NCBI GenBank assembly: GCA_017505745.1
Contig: JAFVOP010000034.1
Location: 1-51,084 of the forward strand
From: Clostridia bacterium
GTDB taxonomy: Bacteria; Bacillota; Clostridia; Oscillospirales; CAG-272
DNA: 51,084 nt
Reading direction: 5' to 3'
The notes beneath the pieces were generated by a model that was not told the origin of the DNA, did no database searches, and saw nothing but the letters and a program-made list of their open reading frames with translations. This document shows, piece after piece, positions 14,860-21,726 of this stretch; within the stretch, counting starts at the first letter, position 1, and each line of letters opens with the position of its first letter. The position numbers and the translations under genes were made by a program.

Positions 14860-15972
14860 TTGATCGTTGCATTGGAAGACGCAAAATACAAATTGATCGC
14901 TCTGCGCGAGAGCATTACGGAGTTGGGCTCCGCTTTGCGCATTGAGGAGACGAAAGAATCCCTGAAGGATCTGGAGGCACACACACAGGCTCCCGACTTT
15001 TGGAACAACGCCGAAAAGTCCAGCAAGGTGTTGCAGGTAATCAAACAGGGGCAGGATAAGGTTGAGGGCTATGAAAAGCTTTGCGCACGCCTGGAGGACG
15101 CCATTGCCCTGGCCGAAATGGCAATTGAAGAAAATGACGAATCCTTTGTGGAAGAAGTGGAGACCGAGCTGGCAGAAATTACTGCCGAGGAGGAGCATCG
15201 CAGAATCGAGGTCCTTCTTTCGGGCGAATACGATAAAAACAACGCCATCGTTTCCTTCCATCCCGGCGCCGGAGGAACCGAGGCGCAGGACTGGGCACAG
15301 ATGCTGTACCGCATGATCACCCGTTGGGCCGAAAAGAGCGGATTTCAGGTCAAGCTCACCGATTGGCTTGACGGAGACGGAGCCGGCATCAAAAGCGCAA
15401 CCATCATGGTCAACGGCCTGAATGCCTACGGATACCTCAAGAGCGAAAACGGCGTGCACCGCCTGGTTCGCGTATCCCCGTTTGACGCCAACGGCCGCCG
15501 CCAGACCTCGTTTGCTTCGATTGAGGTCATGCCCGAGTTCGAGGATGTAGACGCGGTTGTTCTTCGTGACGAGGATCTGGAAATTACCGCGCACCGTTCC
15601 AGCGGAGCGGGTGGTCAGCATATCAACAAAACCGACTCGGCCATCCGTATCGTCCACAAGCCCACGGGTATCGTGGTGGGATGCCAGACCGAGCGTTCCC
15701 AGCTTCAGAACAAGGAGACCGCTCTGCGCATGCTCAAATCCAAGCTGATGGAGATCAAGCTTCAAGAGCGGTTGGATACAATCGAGGATATTCAGGGCAA
15801 CAAAACCAATATCGAGTGGGGAGCGCAGATCCGTTCCTACGTGTTCATGCCCTACACACTTGCAAAGGACACCCGTACGGGATATGAAACAGGCAACATT
15901 CAGGCGGTTATGGACGGTGAGATCGACGGATTTATCAATGCTTATCTGAAAATGACCTCCTCCAAGCAGTAA
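14860..15972 (+). CDS. prfB: Peptide chain release factor 2, single frame, TTG start
   Basis: RF2 ends translation at UAA and UGA. The 370 residues include the helical N-terminal domain, the catalytic HRSSGAGGQHINKTDSAIRI (GGQ loop, about residues 243-262), and GAGGTEAQDWAQML. The start is TTG at 14860, with GGAGG 6 nt upstream; no ATG or GTG fits. Most bacterial prfB genes need a +1 shift at CUU-UGA near codon 25. Here the equivalent place (14933, GCT TTG CGC) reads straight through, so the gene looks free of autoregulatory frameshifting. The length equals full-length RF2, which argues against a missing upstream exon. A small membrane-protein gene follows. Confidence 0.95.
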   Translation: MIVALEDAKYKLIALRESITELGSALRIEETKESLKDLEAHTQAPDFWNNAEKSSKVLQVIKQGQDKVEGYEKLCARLEDAIALAEMAIEENDESFVEEVETELAEITAEEEHRRIEVLLSGEYDKNNAIVSFHPGAGGTEAQDWAQMLYRMITRWAEKSGFQVKLTDWLDGDGAGIKSATIMVNGLNAYGYLKSENGVHRLVRVSPFDANGRRQTSFASIEVMPEFEDVDAVVLRDEDLEITAHRSSGAGGQHINKTDSAIRIVHKPTGIVVGCQTERSQLQNKETALRMLKSKLMEIKLQERLDTIEDIQGNKTNIEWGAQIRSYVFMPYTLAKDTRTGYETGNIQAVMDGEIDGFINAYLKMTSSKQ

Positions 15973-15989
15973 CGGAAAAGGAGTTTCCT

Positions 15990-16268
15990 ATGAATCGAAG
16001 CAATTGGTGTACCCTGTTGGGGACCGGCTTGGCTCTTGCATCCACGTTCAAAATTCTTGATAACGTTGCAAAAAAGAAGGCAGGAGCATCCCCCGCCTTG
16101 GGAGCTTGGTTAACGGCAATTGCCGGACTGGCAGTAGGAACCGCCATTGCCATGCAGCCCGAGAAGCAAATGCGAAAAAAGCTGACGGTGGATAACCTGT
16201 TGGACGAAACCGATCTCTCAAGAATGCACGAGAATATCAGTGAGGTTTTGGACAACGAAAATGAATAA
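15990..16268 (+). CDS. Small hypothetical membrane protein (92 aa)
   Basis: ATG at 15990 follows AAAAGGAG. The N-terminal half has a weak hydrophobic stretch (WCTLLGTGLALASTF) and a clear membrane helix (LGAWLTAIAGLAVGTAIAM, about residues 37-55). The C-terminal half is charged, with KQMRKKLTVDNLLDETDLSRM. I do not recognise a family. It starts 17 bp after prfB, so it is probably co-transcribed. Confidence 0.75.
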   Translation: MNRSNWCTLLGTGLALASTFKILDNVAKKKAGASPALGAWLTAIAGLAVGTAIAMQPEKQMRKKLTVDNLLDETDLSRMHENISEVLDNENE

Positions 16269-16337
16269 CACCGCTCACAGTGAAAACCACCGGCACAAAG
16301 GCTAGTTCTCATAAGGAAGTTTGATTTCTCCTTGTAG

Positions 16338-16359
16338 GGACCGGCATCCTCGACGGTCC
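16338..16359. repeat. Small REP-like palindrome
   Basis: GGACCG (16338-16343) pairs with CGGTCC (16354-16359) around GCATCCTCGA, preceded by TTGTAG. It resembles the GTAGGGGCG palindromes at 18523, 49479 and 50810. Confidence 0.5.
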
Positions 16360-16394
16360 ATTAAGCCATAATTGTATTGCAGAAAATAAAGATT

Positions 16395-16430
16395 AACCCC
16401 GACGGATTTTCAGTCTGTCGGGGTTTTACA
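16395..16430. terminator. Bidirectional hairpin at the left edge of the AT-rich island
   Basis: AACCCCGAC (16395-16403) pairs with GTCGGGGTT (16417-16425), followed by TTTAC on the plus side and by AATCTTTATTTTC on the minus side. The inner sequence also pairs partly (GGA/TCT). The same 9-bp arms recur at 18456-18488. Confidence 0.8.
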
Positions 16431-16439
16431 ATTAGAATA

Positions 16440-16907
16440 TTATTCGGTTGGATTTTCACAATAATATGTGTATAGGATATATTTAGTCCATTTGTTTGCT
16501 TCTATTTCCAAACTTCTGTCTGTTCGTTTATCGTCTTCAAGAAAATACCATTGATAATAATGGGTCAATTCGTGTGCTATGCTAAACAATATATCTTCTA
16601 TAGAATTTTTTTCGGTCTGTTTTGCTGCAATATAAATTTTGGGATATGTCGTTTTATCAGAATCGCCATCATAAAAAACTCCATAATATTTATGACCATC
16701 TGTTTGATTGACAAAATGAGTTTCGTTATCAAACCATATTTTTACTCTAATGGGAAAATAATAATTGGCTCTGATAAATTTTATGAATTGCATTATTTCG
16801 GTTCTGGTATCTTCATTAAATTCCTTAGAAAATACACATCTGATGCCAGCCTCTTTTGAAGAGTCAATATATTCATTTTTGAATTGTTTCTCTATCCAAA
16901 ATATCAA
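16440..16907 (-). CDS. Putative zinc metallopeptidase-like protein with HExxH motif
   Basis: The 155-residue product has the motif SIAHELTHYYQWYF near its C-terminus, an HExxH zinc site followed by a Tyr/Trp-rich helix and, 18-20 residues on, an EIEANKW segment that can supply the third ligand (E-x-x-A). This layout is typical of small SprT/IrrE-like metallopeptidase folds; the substrate is unknown. No signal peptide is seen. I prefer the TTG start at 16907, because GAGGTG lies 6 nt upstream; a GTG at 16916 overlaps that ribosome site. Codon use is AT-rich, unlike the neighbouring core genes, which suggests recent acquisition. Confidence 0.65.
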   Translation of the reverse strand: MIFWIEKQFKNEYIDSSKEAGIRCVFSKEFNEDTRTEIMQFIKFIRANYYFPIRVKIWFDNETHFVNQTDGHKYYGVFYDGDSDKTTYPKIYIAAKQTEKNSIEDILFSIAHELTHYYQWYFLEDDKRTDRSLEIEANKWTKYILYTYYCENPTE

Positions 16908-17021
16908 AACACTCACCTCGGCAAATTAAATGCTTTCATTTTTCTTTATCGCCAGTTTCGCATTTGTTTTACAAATGCATCGGGCAAAGCCCATACCCCT
17001 AAAGATGCACGAGCGTATCCG

Positions 17022-17050
17022 AAGGCTCCCTCCGGGAGGGAGCCTTTTCG
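17022..17050 (+). terminator. Strong hairpin inside the REP/RAYT element
   Basis: AAGGCTCCCTCC/GGAGGGAGCCTT-type perfect stem (17022-17046) followed by TTCG; it can end transcription entering from the left. Confidence 0.6.
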
Positions 17051-17158
17051 TTAGCTCCATTATAACACAAATCGGCAGAGAAAACAAGTCCTCTGCCGAT
17101 ATTTATATGTGTATCCGTAGTATGTTGTAACAACTAAAACTTGACAAACGTCCTTGCT

Positions 17159-17249
17159 GTCATCCTGAGCGAAGCCCCGCCGAGATCCCACTCGGCTACG
17201 CCTCGTGCTTTTGGGGCTTGCCCCAAAAGTTCGACAAGCTCAGGATGAC
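17159..17249. repeat. REP palindrome of the GTCATCCTGAGC type
   Basis: GTCATCCTGAGC (17159-17170) and GCTCAGGATGAC (17238-17249) are perfect inverted arms. Inside is a second hairpin CTTTTGGGGC-TT-GCCCCAAAAG near 17209-17229. This palindrome type is common in many bacterial genomes near RAYT genes. Confidence 0.7.
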
Positions 17250-17376
17250 ACGGCGGGGCATAGTCGAAGTTTTGCGCAATGAGGCAGCCGCATGGAGCAA
17301 AACCGAGCCACGCAGTGGCGAAGGGATCTACTACGGAGTATGGTTGACTTTCCATAGGAAAATGGTTCTGATATAA

Positions 17377-17610
17377 AATTTAAGATGTTACAAGATACTA
17401 CGAGGTCGGTCCGTTATTTCAAAGGTAATTGGATACGTTAAAATGAATGCGTCTAAAGAGATACATGGTAAATATGATGATGCTGTGATATGGCAGAGAG
17501 GTTTTCACGATCACATCATTCGTGATTGGCGAGACTACGAAAAAATTGCTAATTATATTTATGAGAATCCGATAAGATGGCAATATGATTGTTTTTTTGC
17601 AGAAGAATAG
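17377..17610 (+). pseudogene. REP-associated tyrosine transposase (RAYT), C-terminal remnant
   Basis: A 77-codon open stretch without a proper start encodes the family's C-terminal block: VISKVIGYVKMNASKEIH, then VIWQRGFHDHIIRDWRDYEK and IANYIYENPIRW. The W-Q-[KR]-x-[FY]-x-[DE]-H-[IV]-I-R and E-N-P-x-[RK]-W motifs are typical of IS200-like Y1 transposases linked to REP sequences. The N-terminal HUH motif and the upstream catalytic region are missing, and an in-frame TAA lies just before the fragment. It lies within the inverted repeats of 16945-17679, and its stop codon abuts the right-hand repeat. Confidence 0.75.
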
Positions 17611-17719
17611 GGGTATGGGCTTTGCCCGAAGCCGGCGTTGCTTGCAACGCTGTAATACAAAGGCGAAACTGGCGATAAAACAGAACGATAAATAAGAATT
17701 TGACGAGGAGATGAGGGTT

Positions 17720-18427
17720 GTGAAAAAGATTATTATTTTTGATTTATACGATACAGTATTGAAAGATATATCATTTGAATTTAATGATGGAATTACTTAT
17801 TTATACAATTCCTTTTTCAAACATGTATGTTCTTTAAGCGCATTCATAGGTTATGAAGAAGAATTTCTCCCGTTATATGAAAAACGGAAAAACGACTATT
17901 CAGAAGTATGTTTAATTAGAGATGAAGTTCCGCTATTCTTTGAAAAATTTAAAGTTGCAAAACCAGAAAACTTTGAACAGCTTGATTATGATATCATGAA
18001 CAGAATGCAAAAAGTGACTTTGTTAGAGGATGTTAGAAGCACACTAAACGAACTTCAAAAACAAGATATCCAGATGTATATCCTTTCAAATAGTATTTTT
18101 ACAGGTAAATCAGCAAGACAATTATTGCATGATTTCGGAATTTCACATTATTTTAATCATATTTTTTCAAGTGCAGACTATAACATTCGAAAACCAAGTA
18201 AGCAGTTTTATCAGATAGCCATAAGTAAAATATTGTCAGATAATCCTGGTGTCAAGAAAGAAGATATGTTGTATGTTGGAAATGATTATATAACGGATGT
18301 GATAGGAGCAACTTCTGTAGGATTACGTACGATTTGGTATAATGTAAATCATCTTCCCAATAGGAATATGCTCGACATTATTGAGATTGATGATTTTAAA
18401 CAACTTGTAAAAGTAATACAGAGATAA
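17720..18427 (+). CDS. HAD-superfamily hydrolase, YjjG/epoxide-hydrolase-like
   Basis: This 235-residue protein is a HAD-superfamily phosphatase with all four motifs. Motif I is IIFDLYDTVL (nucleophile Asp near residue 8), motif II LSNSIF, motif III lysine in IRKPSKQF, and motif IV YVGNDYITDVIGA. A helical cap of C1 type lies between I and II (about 18-100). The substrate is not evident; many relatives are nucleotide or sugar-phosphate phosphatases. I chose GTG at 17720 because GAGGAG ends 9 nt before it; the ATG at 17711 touches that site. The gene is AT-rich, lies just right of the REP/RAYT element and ends in a matching hairpin, so it is likely accessory DNA. Confidence 0.8.
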   Translation: MKKIIIFDLYDTVLKDISFEFNDGITYLYNSFFKHVCSLSAFIGYEEEFLPLYEKRKNDYSEVCLIRDEVPLFFEKFKVAKPENFEQLDYDIMNRMQKVTLLEDVRSTLNELQKQDIQMYILSNSIFTGKSARQLLHDFGISHYFNHIFSSADYNIRKPSKQFYQIAISKILSDNPGVKKEDMLYVGNDYITDVIGATSVGLRTIWYNVNHLPNRNMLDIIEIDDFKQLVKVIQR

Positions 18428-18455
18428 ATTCCAATTTGTCAAACGGAACAAGAAG

Positions 18456-18488
18456 AACCCCGACAGATTTTGAAAATCTGTCGGGGTT
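18456..18488. terminator. Hairpin at the right edge of the AT-rich island
   Basis: A 15-bp perfect stem AACCCCGACAGATTT / AAATCTGTCGGGGTT with loop TGA. The outer AACCCCGAC arm equals that at 16395-16403, so near-identical hairpins bound the island. Confidence 0.8.
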
Positions 18489-18522
18489 ACTCTTTGTTTT
18501 CTGCATATCCATTTTATTATTC

Positions 18523-18570
18523 GTAGGGGCGTTCTTTGAACGCCCGCGGGCGAACACAGTTCGCCCCTAC
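18523..18570. repeat. REP-like double palindrome, GTAGGGGCG family
   Basis: GTAGGGGCGTTC...GAACGCCC joined to GGGCGAAC...GTTCGCCCCTAC, with CGCGGG at the junction. The same GTAGGGGCG...CGCCCCTAC layout occurs at 49479-49567 and 50810-50898. Confidence 0.75.
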
Positions 18571-18645
18571 CATGTATCGGTGAAAGATTTTGTGATTTCT
18601 CCGCTAATTGTGCACGCTCTTGGGGCCGCTTTCCTTTTCATTGTC

Positions 18646-19218
18646 TTAAACGCTGTATAGCACCATCCCAAGCCCTGCGGAGACCGCGATCAGCCACAGA
18701 GGGGACAGGGGCTTTTTGACAAGGCGCCGAAAGATCGTTGCAACGGCAACGAGGATCCCGAAAATCAAAAGTGCTTTGCCGTCAGCGGCAGGAAGGTCTC
18801 CCGCCTTTTGAAAGTTGAATAGTGTACTCATAAACATTGTGATTGCCGTAGCCAGAATCAAGCCGACAACGCAAGGACGGATGCCGTTGAGAAAGGACTG
18901 AATTCCCCGATATTTGAAAAGGTTTTGCACGAGAGCGGCAATGATCAAAATAATCGCAAACGATGGGAGAACCACGCCAAGCGTTGCGAGAAGTGCCCCG
19001 AGGATTCCCCCCTGCGAGGAGCCGACAAAGGTTGCCATGTTGACCGCAATGGGACCGGGTGTGGATTCCGATACGGCGATCATATTGAGCAGCTCCTCTT
19101 CGGTGAGCCAGCCGTACTGCAAGACCTTTTCCCGGATCAGCGAGATCATCCCGTAGCCGCCTCCGAAGGAAACGGCGCCGATCTGCAAAAAGGTAAGAAA
19201 TAATTCGAGATAAATCAC
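18646..19218 (-). CDS. Chromate transporter family protein, short-chain, second gene
   Basis: The 190-residue membrane protein is a single-domain CHR transporter. It has FLQIGAVSFGGGYGMISLI near the N-terminus and SESTPGPIAVNMATFVG (about residues 49-65), the conserved PGP motif, with about five to six hydrophobic segments. Short CHR proteins come in pairs that work as heterodimers; in anaerobes without chromate stress the natural substrate is unclear. The start is GTG at 19218 with GGAGG 7 nt upstream; it overlaps the stop of the partner gene by 4 bp (GTGA), so the two are translationally coupled. Confidence 0.88.
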   Translation of the reverse strand: MIYLELFLTFLQIGAVSFGGGYGMISLIREKVLQYGWLTEEELLNMIAVSESTPGPIAVNMATFVGSSQGGILGALLATLGVVLPSFAIILIIAALVQNLFKYRGIQSFLNGIRPCVVGLILATAITMFMSTLFNFQKAGDLPAADGKALLIFGILVAVATIFRRLVKKPLSPLWLIAVSAGLGMVLYSV

Positions 19219-19799
19219 GGCTCTCCCTCCTTTTGCCCGTTCTTTTTCCGAAGCAAACGGATCAAATAGAGCAATACTCCGATTCCTCCCGAAATGAGGA
19301 TATAGAAAATCGTTGAAAAATGGATGGAGAATAGGGTGCAGAGGATCATTCCCAGCATGACACCAAATAAAATGACAGCATTGAACGCCGTTTTTTTCAG
19401 TTGCTTCAATAGCTTGATCCCGGCGGACAGAATCAGCCAAATGACGCATACCTGGATGCCGCGAAAGGCGTTTGCCACCGGTTGAAAAGAAAGAAAGGTA
19501 TCAAAAAAAAGAGAGATCGCATATATGATCCCAAAGGAAGGGATGCAAATTGCCACGGTTGCCGTAAGAGCACCGAGGATCCCAAGCTTGCGGTAGCCAA
19601 CGTAGGTGGCGGCATTGATGGCAATGGGGCCGGGGGTGGATTCCGCAATTGCGATGATATCCAGAAATTCATTTTTTTCGATCCAGTTCCTTTTGGATAC
19701 CAGTTCTGCTTCGATCAGCGCGATCATAGCGTAGCCTCCTCCAAAGGTGAAGAGACCGATTTTTAGCATGATCCAAAAAAGATTCCAATATTTTTTCAT
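19215..19799 (-). CDS. Chromate transporter family protein, short-chain, first gene
   Basis: The 194-residue partner of the downstream CHR gene carries KIGLFTFGGGYAMIALIEAEL and AESTPGPIAINAATYVG, the same motifs at the same positions. Hydrophobic segments fill the rest and a basic tail (LLRKKNGQKEGEP) ends it. Together the two genes encode one CHR pair, expected to be a proton-driven anion transporter. ATG at 19799 follows AAAGGA; a longer open frame upstream has no ribosome site. It lies 58 bp behind rnhA on the same strand and may share its transcript. Confidence 0.87.
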   Translation of the reverse strand: MKKYWNLFWIMLKIGLFTFGGGYAMIALIEAELVSKRNWIEKNEFLDIIAIAESTPGPIAINAATYVGYRKLGILGALTATVAICIPSFGIIYAISLFFDTFLSFQPVANAFRGIQVCVIWLILSAGIKLLKQLKKTAFNAVILFGVMLGMILCTLFSIHFSTIFYILISGGIGVLLYLIRLLRKKNGQKEGEP

Positions 19800-19857
19800 G
19801 TTTGAGGTCCTTTCAGAAGCACTGCTGTTTTTTGATATGTGGAGGTTTTTCGACGGC

Positions 19858-20307
19858 TTATGCATCGGTATCGGCCAGAGAGTCGGCAAAGGCGGTGGCA
19901 AGGCGGTCACAGCGCTCGTTGTAAGGGTGTCCGTCGTGTCCCTTCACCCAAACGAACGTCACGTTATGACGCGTCAACAGCGTTAGGAGTTCCTCCCAAA
20001 GATCGGGATTGAGGGCAGGGGTTTTATCGGCTTTTTTCCAGCCGCGCGCCCGCCAGGACTGCGCCCAGCCCTTGGTAACGGCGTCGATCATATATTTGGA
20101 GTCGGACGTCAGGGTAACCTCACAGGGCTCGCGCAGAGCCGAGAGCGCTTCGATTGCCGCCGTGAGCTCCATGCGGTTGTTGGTGGTCATGGCCTCGCCA
20201 CCCGAAAGCTCCCGCTCGATGCCGTGATAAACCAAAACCGCGCCCCAGCCACCTCTTCCGGGGTTGCCGCGGCAGGCTCCGTCGGTGTAAATATCTACGT
20301 GCTTCAT
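19858..20307 (-). CDS. rnhA: Ribonuclease HI
   Basis: RNase HI cuts the RNA strand of RNA-DNA hybrids in the cytoplasm. All catalytic acids are visible in the 149-residue protein: [12 protein letters not shown] (Asp near 8), ELTAAIEAL (Glu 48 region), TSDSKYMID (Asp near 70) and the C-terminal NERCDRLA (Asp near 135). The handle region [20 protein letters not shown] is present, as in the E. coli type. It has its own promoter at 20343-20371 and lies upstream of the chromate transporter pair. Confidence 0.96.
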   Translation of the reverse strand: MKHVDIYTDGACRGNPGRGGWGAVLVYHGIERELSGGEAMTTNNRMELTAAIEALSALREPCEVTLTSDSKYMIDAVTKGWAQSWRARGWKKADKTPALNPDLWEELLTLLTRHNVTFVWVKGHDGHPYNERCDRLATAFADSLADTDA

Positions 20308-20342
20308 GCCAAACTGCCTTTCTCAATGGGTTTCTTTTCCTA

Positions 20343-20371
20343 ATTATACCGCATTTTTTCGTTTTTTTCAA
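20343..20371 (-). promoter_or_regulatory. Promoter of rnhA
   Basis: Minus strand TTGAAA (20366-20371), 17-nt spacer, TATAAT (20343-20348); divergent from the promoter at 20401. Confidence 0.82.
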
Positions 20372-20400
20372 CCGAATTCGTAAATTTTTTATAAAATCGC

Positions 20401-20429
20401 TTGATTGTTTGTTAAATTTTGTTTATAAT
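20401..20429 (+). promoter_or_regulatory. Promoter of the E2-like gene
   Basis: TTGATT (20401-20406), 17-nt spacer, TATAAT (20424-20429). Confidence 0.8.
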
Positions 20430-20487
20430 ATAAACGTACATTTAAAAAAGGAATCCCACAGGGGTTCTTGGAAGGAACGGTTTACAT

Positions 20488-21444
20488 ATGACTGACGAAA
20501 AAACTGCGGTGCAGGAGCCCGAGGTAAAAGAGCAGGAGACTCCCGCGCCCGAAGCGCCCGAAAAAAAGAAGAGACGCCGCCGTTTCGGAGACCGCTCCGA
20601 TGGCCGCAAATTGCGTACCATTAACCCCATGAACAAATTTATGCCCTACGTGATGCCGCAACGCTGCGACGCCTGCAACACCTATTCGGATATGTTTGAC
20701 GTAACGAAAACCGATAAGTTTTGCCGCGGCAAGGTGCGCGAGGGAAAGACCGACTTTGGATTTTTGCATGTGATGATCGCGGCGTATCTGCGCACGGTGT
20801 CGCAGCGCCCCGGGATCAACCGTTTTGTCAGCGGGCAGAAGATCTACGCGCGAAACGATATTCAGGTTGTTATGACCATCAAAAAGACGCTTTCGCTGGA
20901 TTCTCCCGACACCTGTATCAAGGTGCGCTTTGAGCCCGACGATACCGTGGACGAGGTTTACGAAAAGTTCAACAAGGTGGTAACCGAGATCAAGAATCAG
21001 CCCGAGGACAAGACCTCGTTTGACAAGCTGAACAAGATCCTCTCGCTCATTCCCGGTCTGCTTTGCCGTTGGACCGTCAAGCTGCTCAATTTTATGGATT
21101 ATTTCGGTTGGCTCCCCAAAAAGCTGCTGTGGCTCAGTCCCTTCCACGGGTCGATGATCATCACCAGTATGGGCTCCCTGGGCATCCGTCCGATCTATCA
21201 TCATATTTATAACTTTGGTAACCTGCCGATCTTTATTGCCTACGGCGGACGCCGCTCGGTGGTGAAGGTGGACAGCGAGGGCAAGGCAAGCACGAAAAAG
21301 TACATCGAGCTGAAGGTAGTGACCGACGAGAGAATTTGCGACGGCTACTACTATGCATCGGCCTTCAAGCTGATCAAGCGCTACGTGGAAAACCCCGAGT
21401 TGCTTGAAACCAAGCCAGAGGAGGTTGTTGAGGATATCGATTGA
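20488..21444 (+). CDS. Stand-alone 2-oxoacid dehydrogenase E2-like acyltransferase domain, catalytic His replaced
   Basis: The 318 residues contain a CAT-like acyltransferase fold without lipoyl or E1/E3-binding domains. It starts with an acidic then strongly basic linker (KKKRRRRFGDRSDGRKLR). The core has PFHGSMIITSMGSLGIRPIY (about 215-234), NLPIFIAYG and VVTDERICDGYYYASAFKL (about 277-295). The family active site is D-H-R-x-x-D-G; here the His is Glu281 while Asp285 and Gly286 remain. It is therefore unlikely to catalyse normal acyl transfer and may have a structural, binding or changed role. It has its own promoter, and no other dehydrogenase-complex genes are near. Confidence 0.75.
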   Translation: MTDEKTAVQEPEVKEQETPAPEAPEKKKRRRRFGDRSDGRKLRTINPMNKFMPYVMPQRCDACNTYSDMFDVTKTDKFCRGKVREGKTDFGFLHVMIAAYLRTVSQRPGINRFVSGQKIYARNDIQVVMTIKKTLSLDSPDTCIKVRFEPDDTVDEVYEKFNKVVTEIKNQPEDKTSFDKLNKILSLIPGLLCRWTVKLLNFMDYFGWLPKKLLWLSPFHGSMIITSMGSLGIRPIYHHIYNFGNLPIFIAYGGRRSVVKVDSEGKASTKKYIELKVVTDERICDGYYYASAFKLIKRYVENPELLETKPEEVVEDID

Positions 21445-21479
21445 TATGGTTTGAGGATGATTTCATTTGTGTCGCAACA

Positions 21480-21516
21480 TTGGGATCGGCAAAAGGCGAT
21501 TGCCTGCCGATCCCAA
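21480..21516. other. Stem-loop between the E2-like gene and the pyr operon
   Basis: TTGGGATCGGCA and TGCCGATCCCAA pair perfectly around AAAGGCGATTGCC. The plus side is followed by an A-run, so it is not a classic terminator. The 13-mer CATTTGTGTCGCA just before it (21464-21476) is shared with the palindrome at 947-1060. Confidence 0.6.
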
Positions 21517-21555
21517 AAAAATGCGTTTTTTATGCAAAAAAATCTTTGGTTCGTA

Positions 21556-21584
21556 TTGACAAGGCGAAGACTTTGTGCTATAAT
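21556..21584 (+). promoter_or_regulatory. Promoter of the pyr operon
   Basis: TTGACA (21556-21561), 17-nt spacer, TATAAT (21579-21584), a perfect consensus. Confidence 0.9.
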
Positions 21585-21599
21585 ATCGGAAAAGAAATC

Positions 21600-21702
21600 T
21601 TTAAGCCGATACAGAGATGTCGGGAAGATGAGCATAACAAAGCCTGCACCGGGGGTGGAGGACTATTTGTGTGAATCTTACCGCGCTCGGTAAGATTTTT
21701 TT
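21600..21702 (+). promoter_or_regulatory. PyrR-type attenuator leader of the pyr operon
   Basis: A small hairpin CCGATACAGAGATGTCGG (21606-21623) followed by GAAG resembles the PyrR binding loop (consensus around AUCCAGAGAGGUUGGCAAG). A terminator follows: AATCTTACCG / CGGTAAGATT (21674-21697) with a T7 run. PyrR bound to UMP would favour the terminator and shut down the operon. The PyrR-loop call is an inference from likeness; the terminator and its place before pyrR are seen directly. Confidence 0.7.
21674..21702 (+). terminator. Attenuation terminator before pyrR
   Basis: A 10-bp perfect stem AATCTTACCG-cgct-CGGTAAGATT followed by TTTTTTG, 25 nt before the pyrR start codon. Confidence 0.88.
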
Positions 21703-21726
21703 GTTACCCAAAAAGGGGGGCTTGAC

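Larger units (their letters stand above)
16945..17679. mobile_element. Decayed REP/RAYT-type element bounded by inverted repeats
   Basis: Two perfect inverted-repeat blocks bound this region. TTTATCGCCAGTTTCG at 16945-16960 pairs with CGAAACTGGCGATAAA at 17664-17679. GGGCAAAGCCCATACCCC at 16982-16999 pairs with its complement at 17610-17627. Between the two blocks each end has its own hairpin with a different sequence (CATTTGttttaCAAATG on the left, GCGTTGcttGCAACGC on the right). Inside are a strong hairpin at 17022-17046, the widespread GTCATCCTGAGC palindrome (17159-17170 with 17238-17249), and the 3' part of a REP-associated tyrosine transposase. The 5' HUH part is not found, so the element should be unable to move on its own. 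Confidence 0.7.

Noticed and set aside
14851..14866. RF2 frameshift site at the TGA 14861-14863
   Set aside because: A +1 shift there would not enter the prfB frame; TTG at 14860 with GGAGG is a simpler start.
18436..18660. 74-codon open frame on the plus strand
   Set aside because: It runs through a terminator hairpin and a REP palindrome and has no ribosome site.
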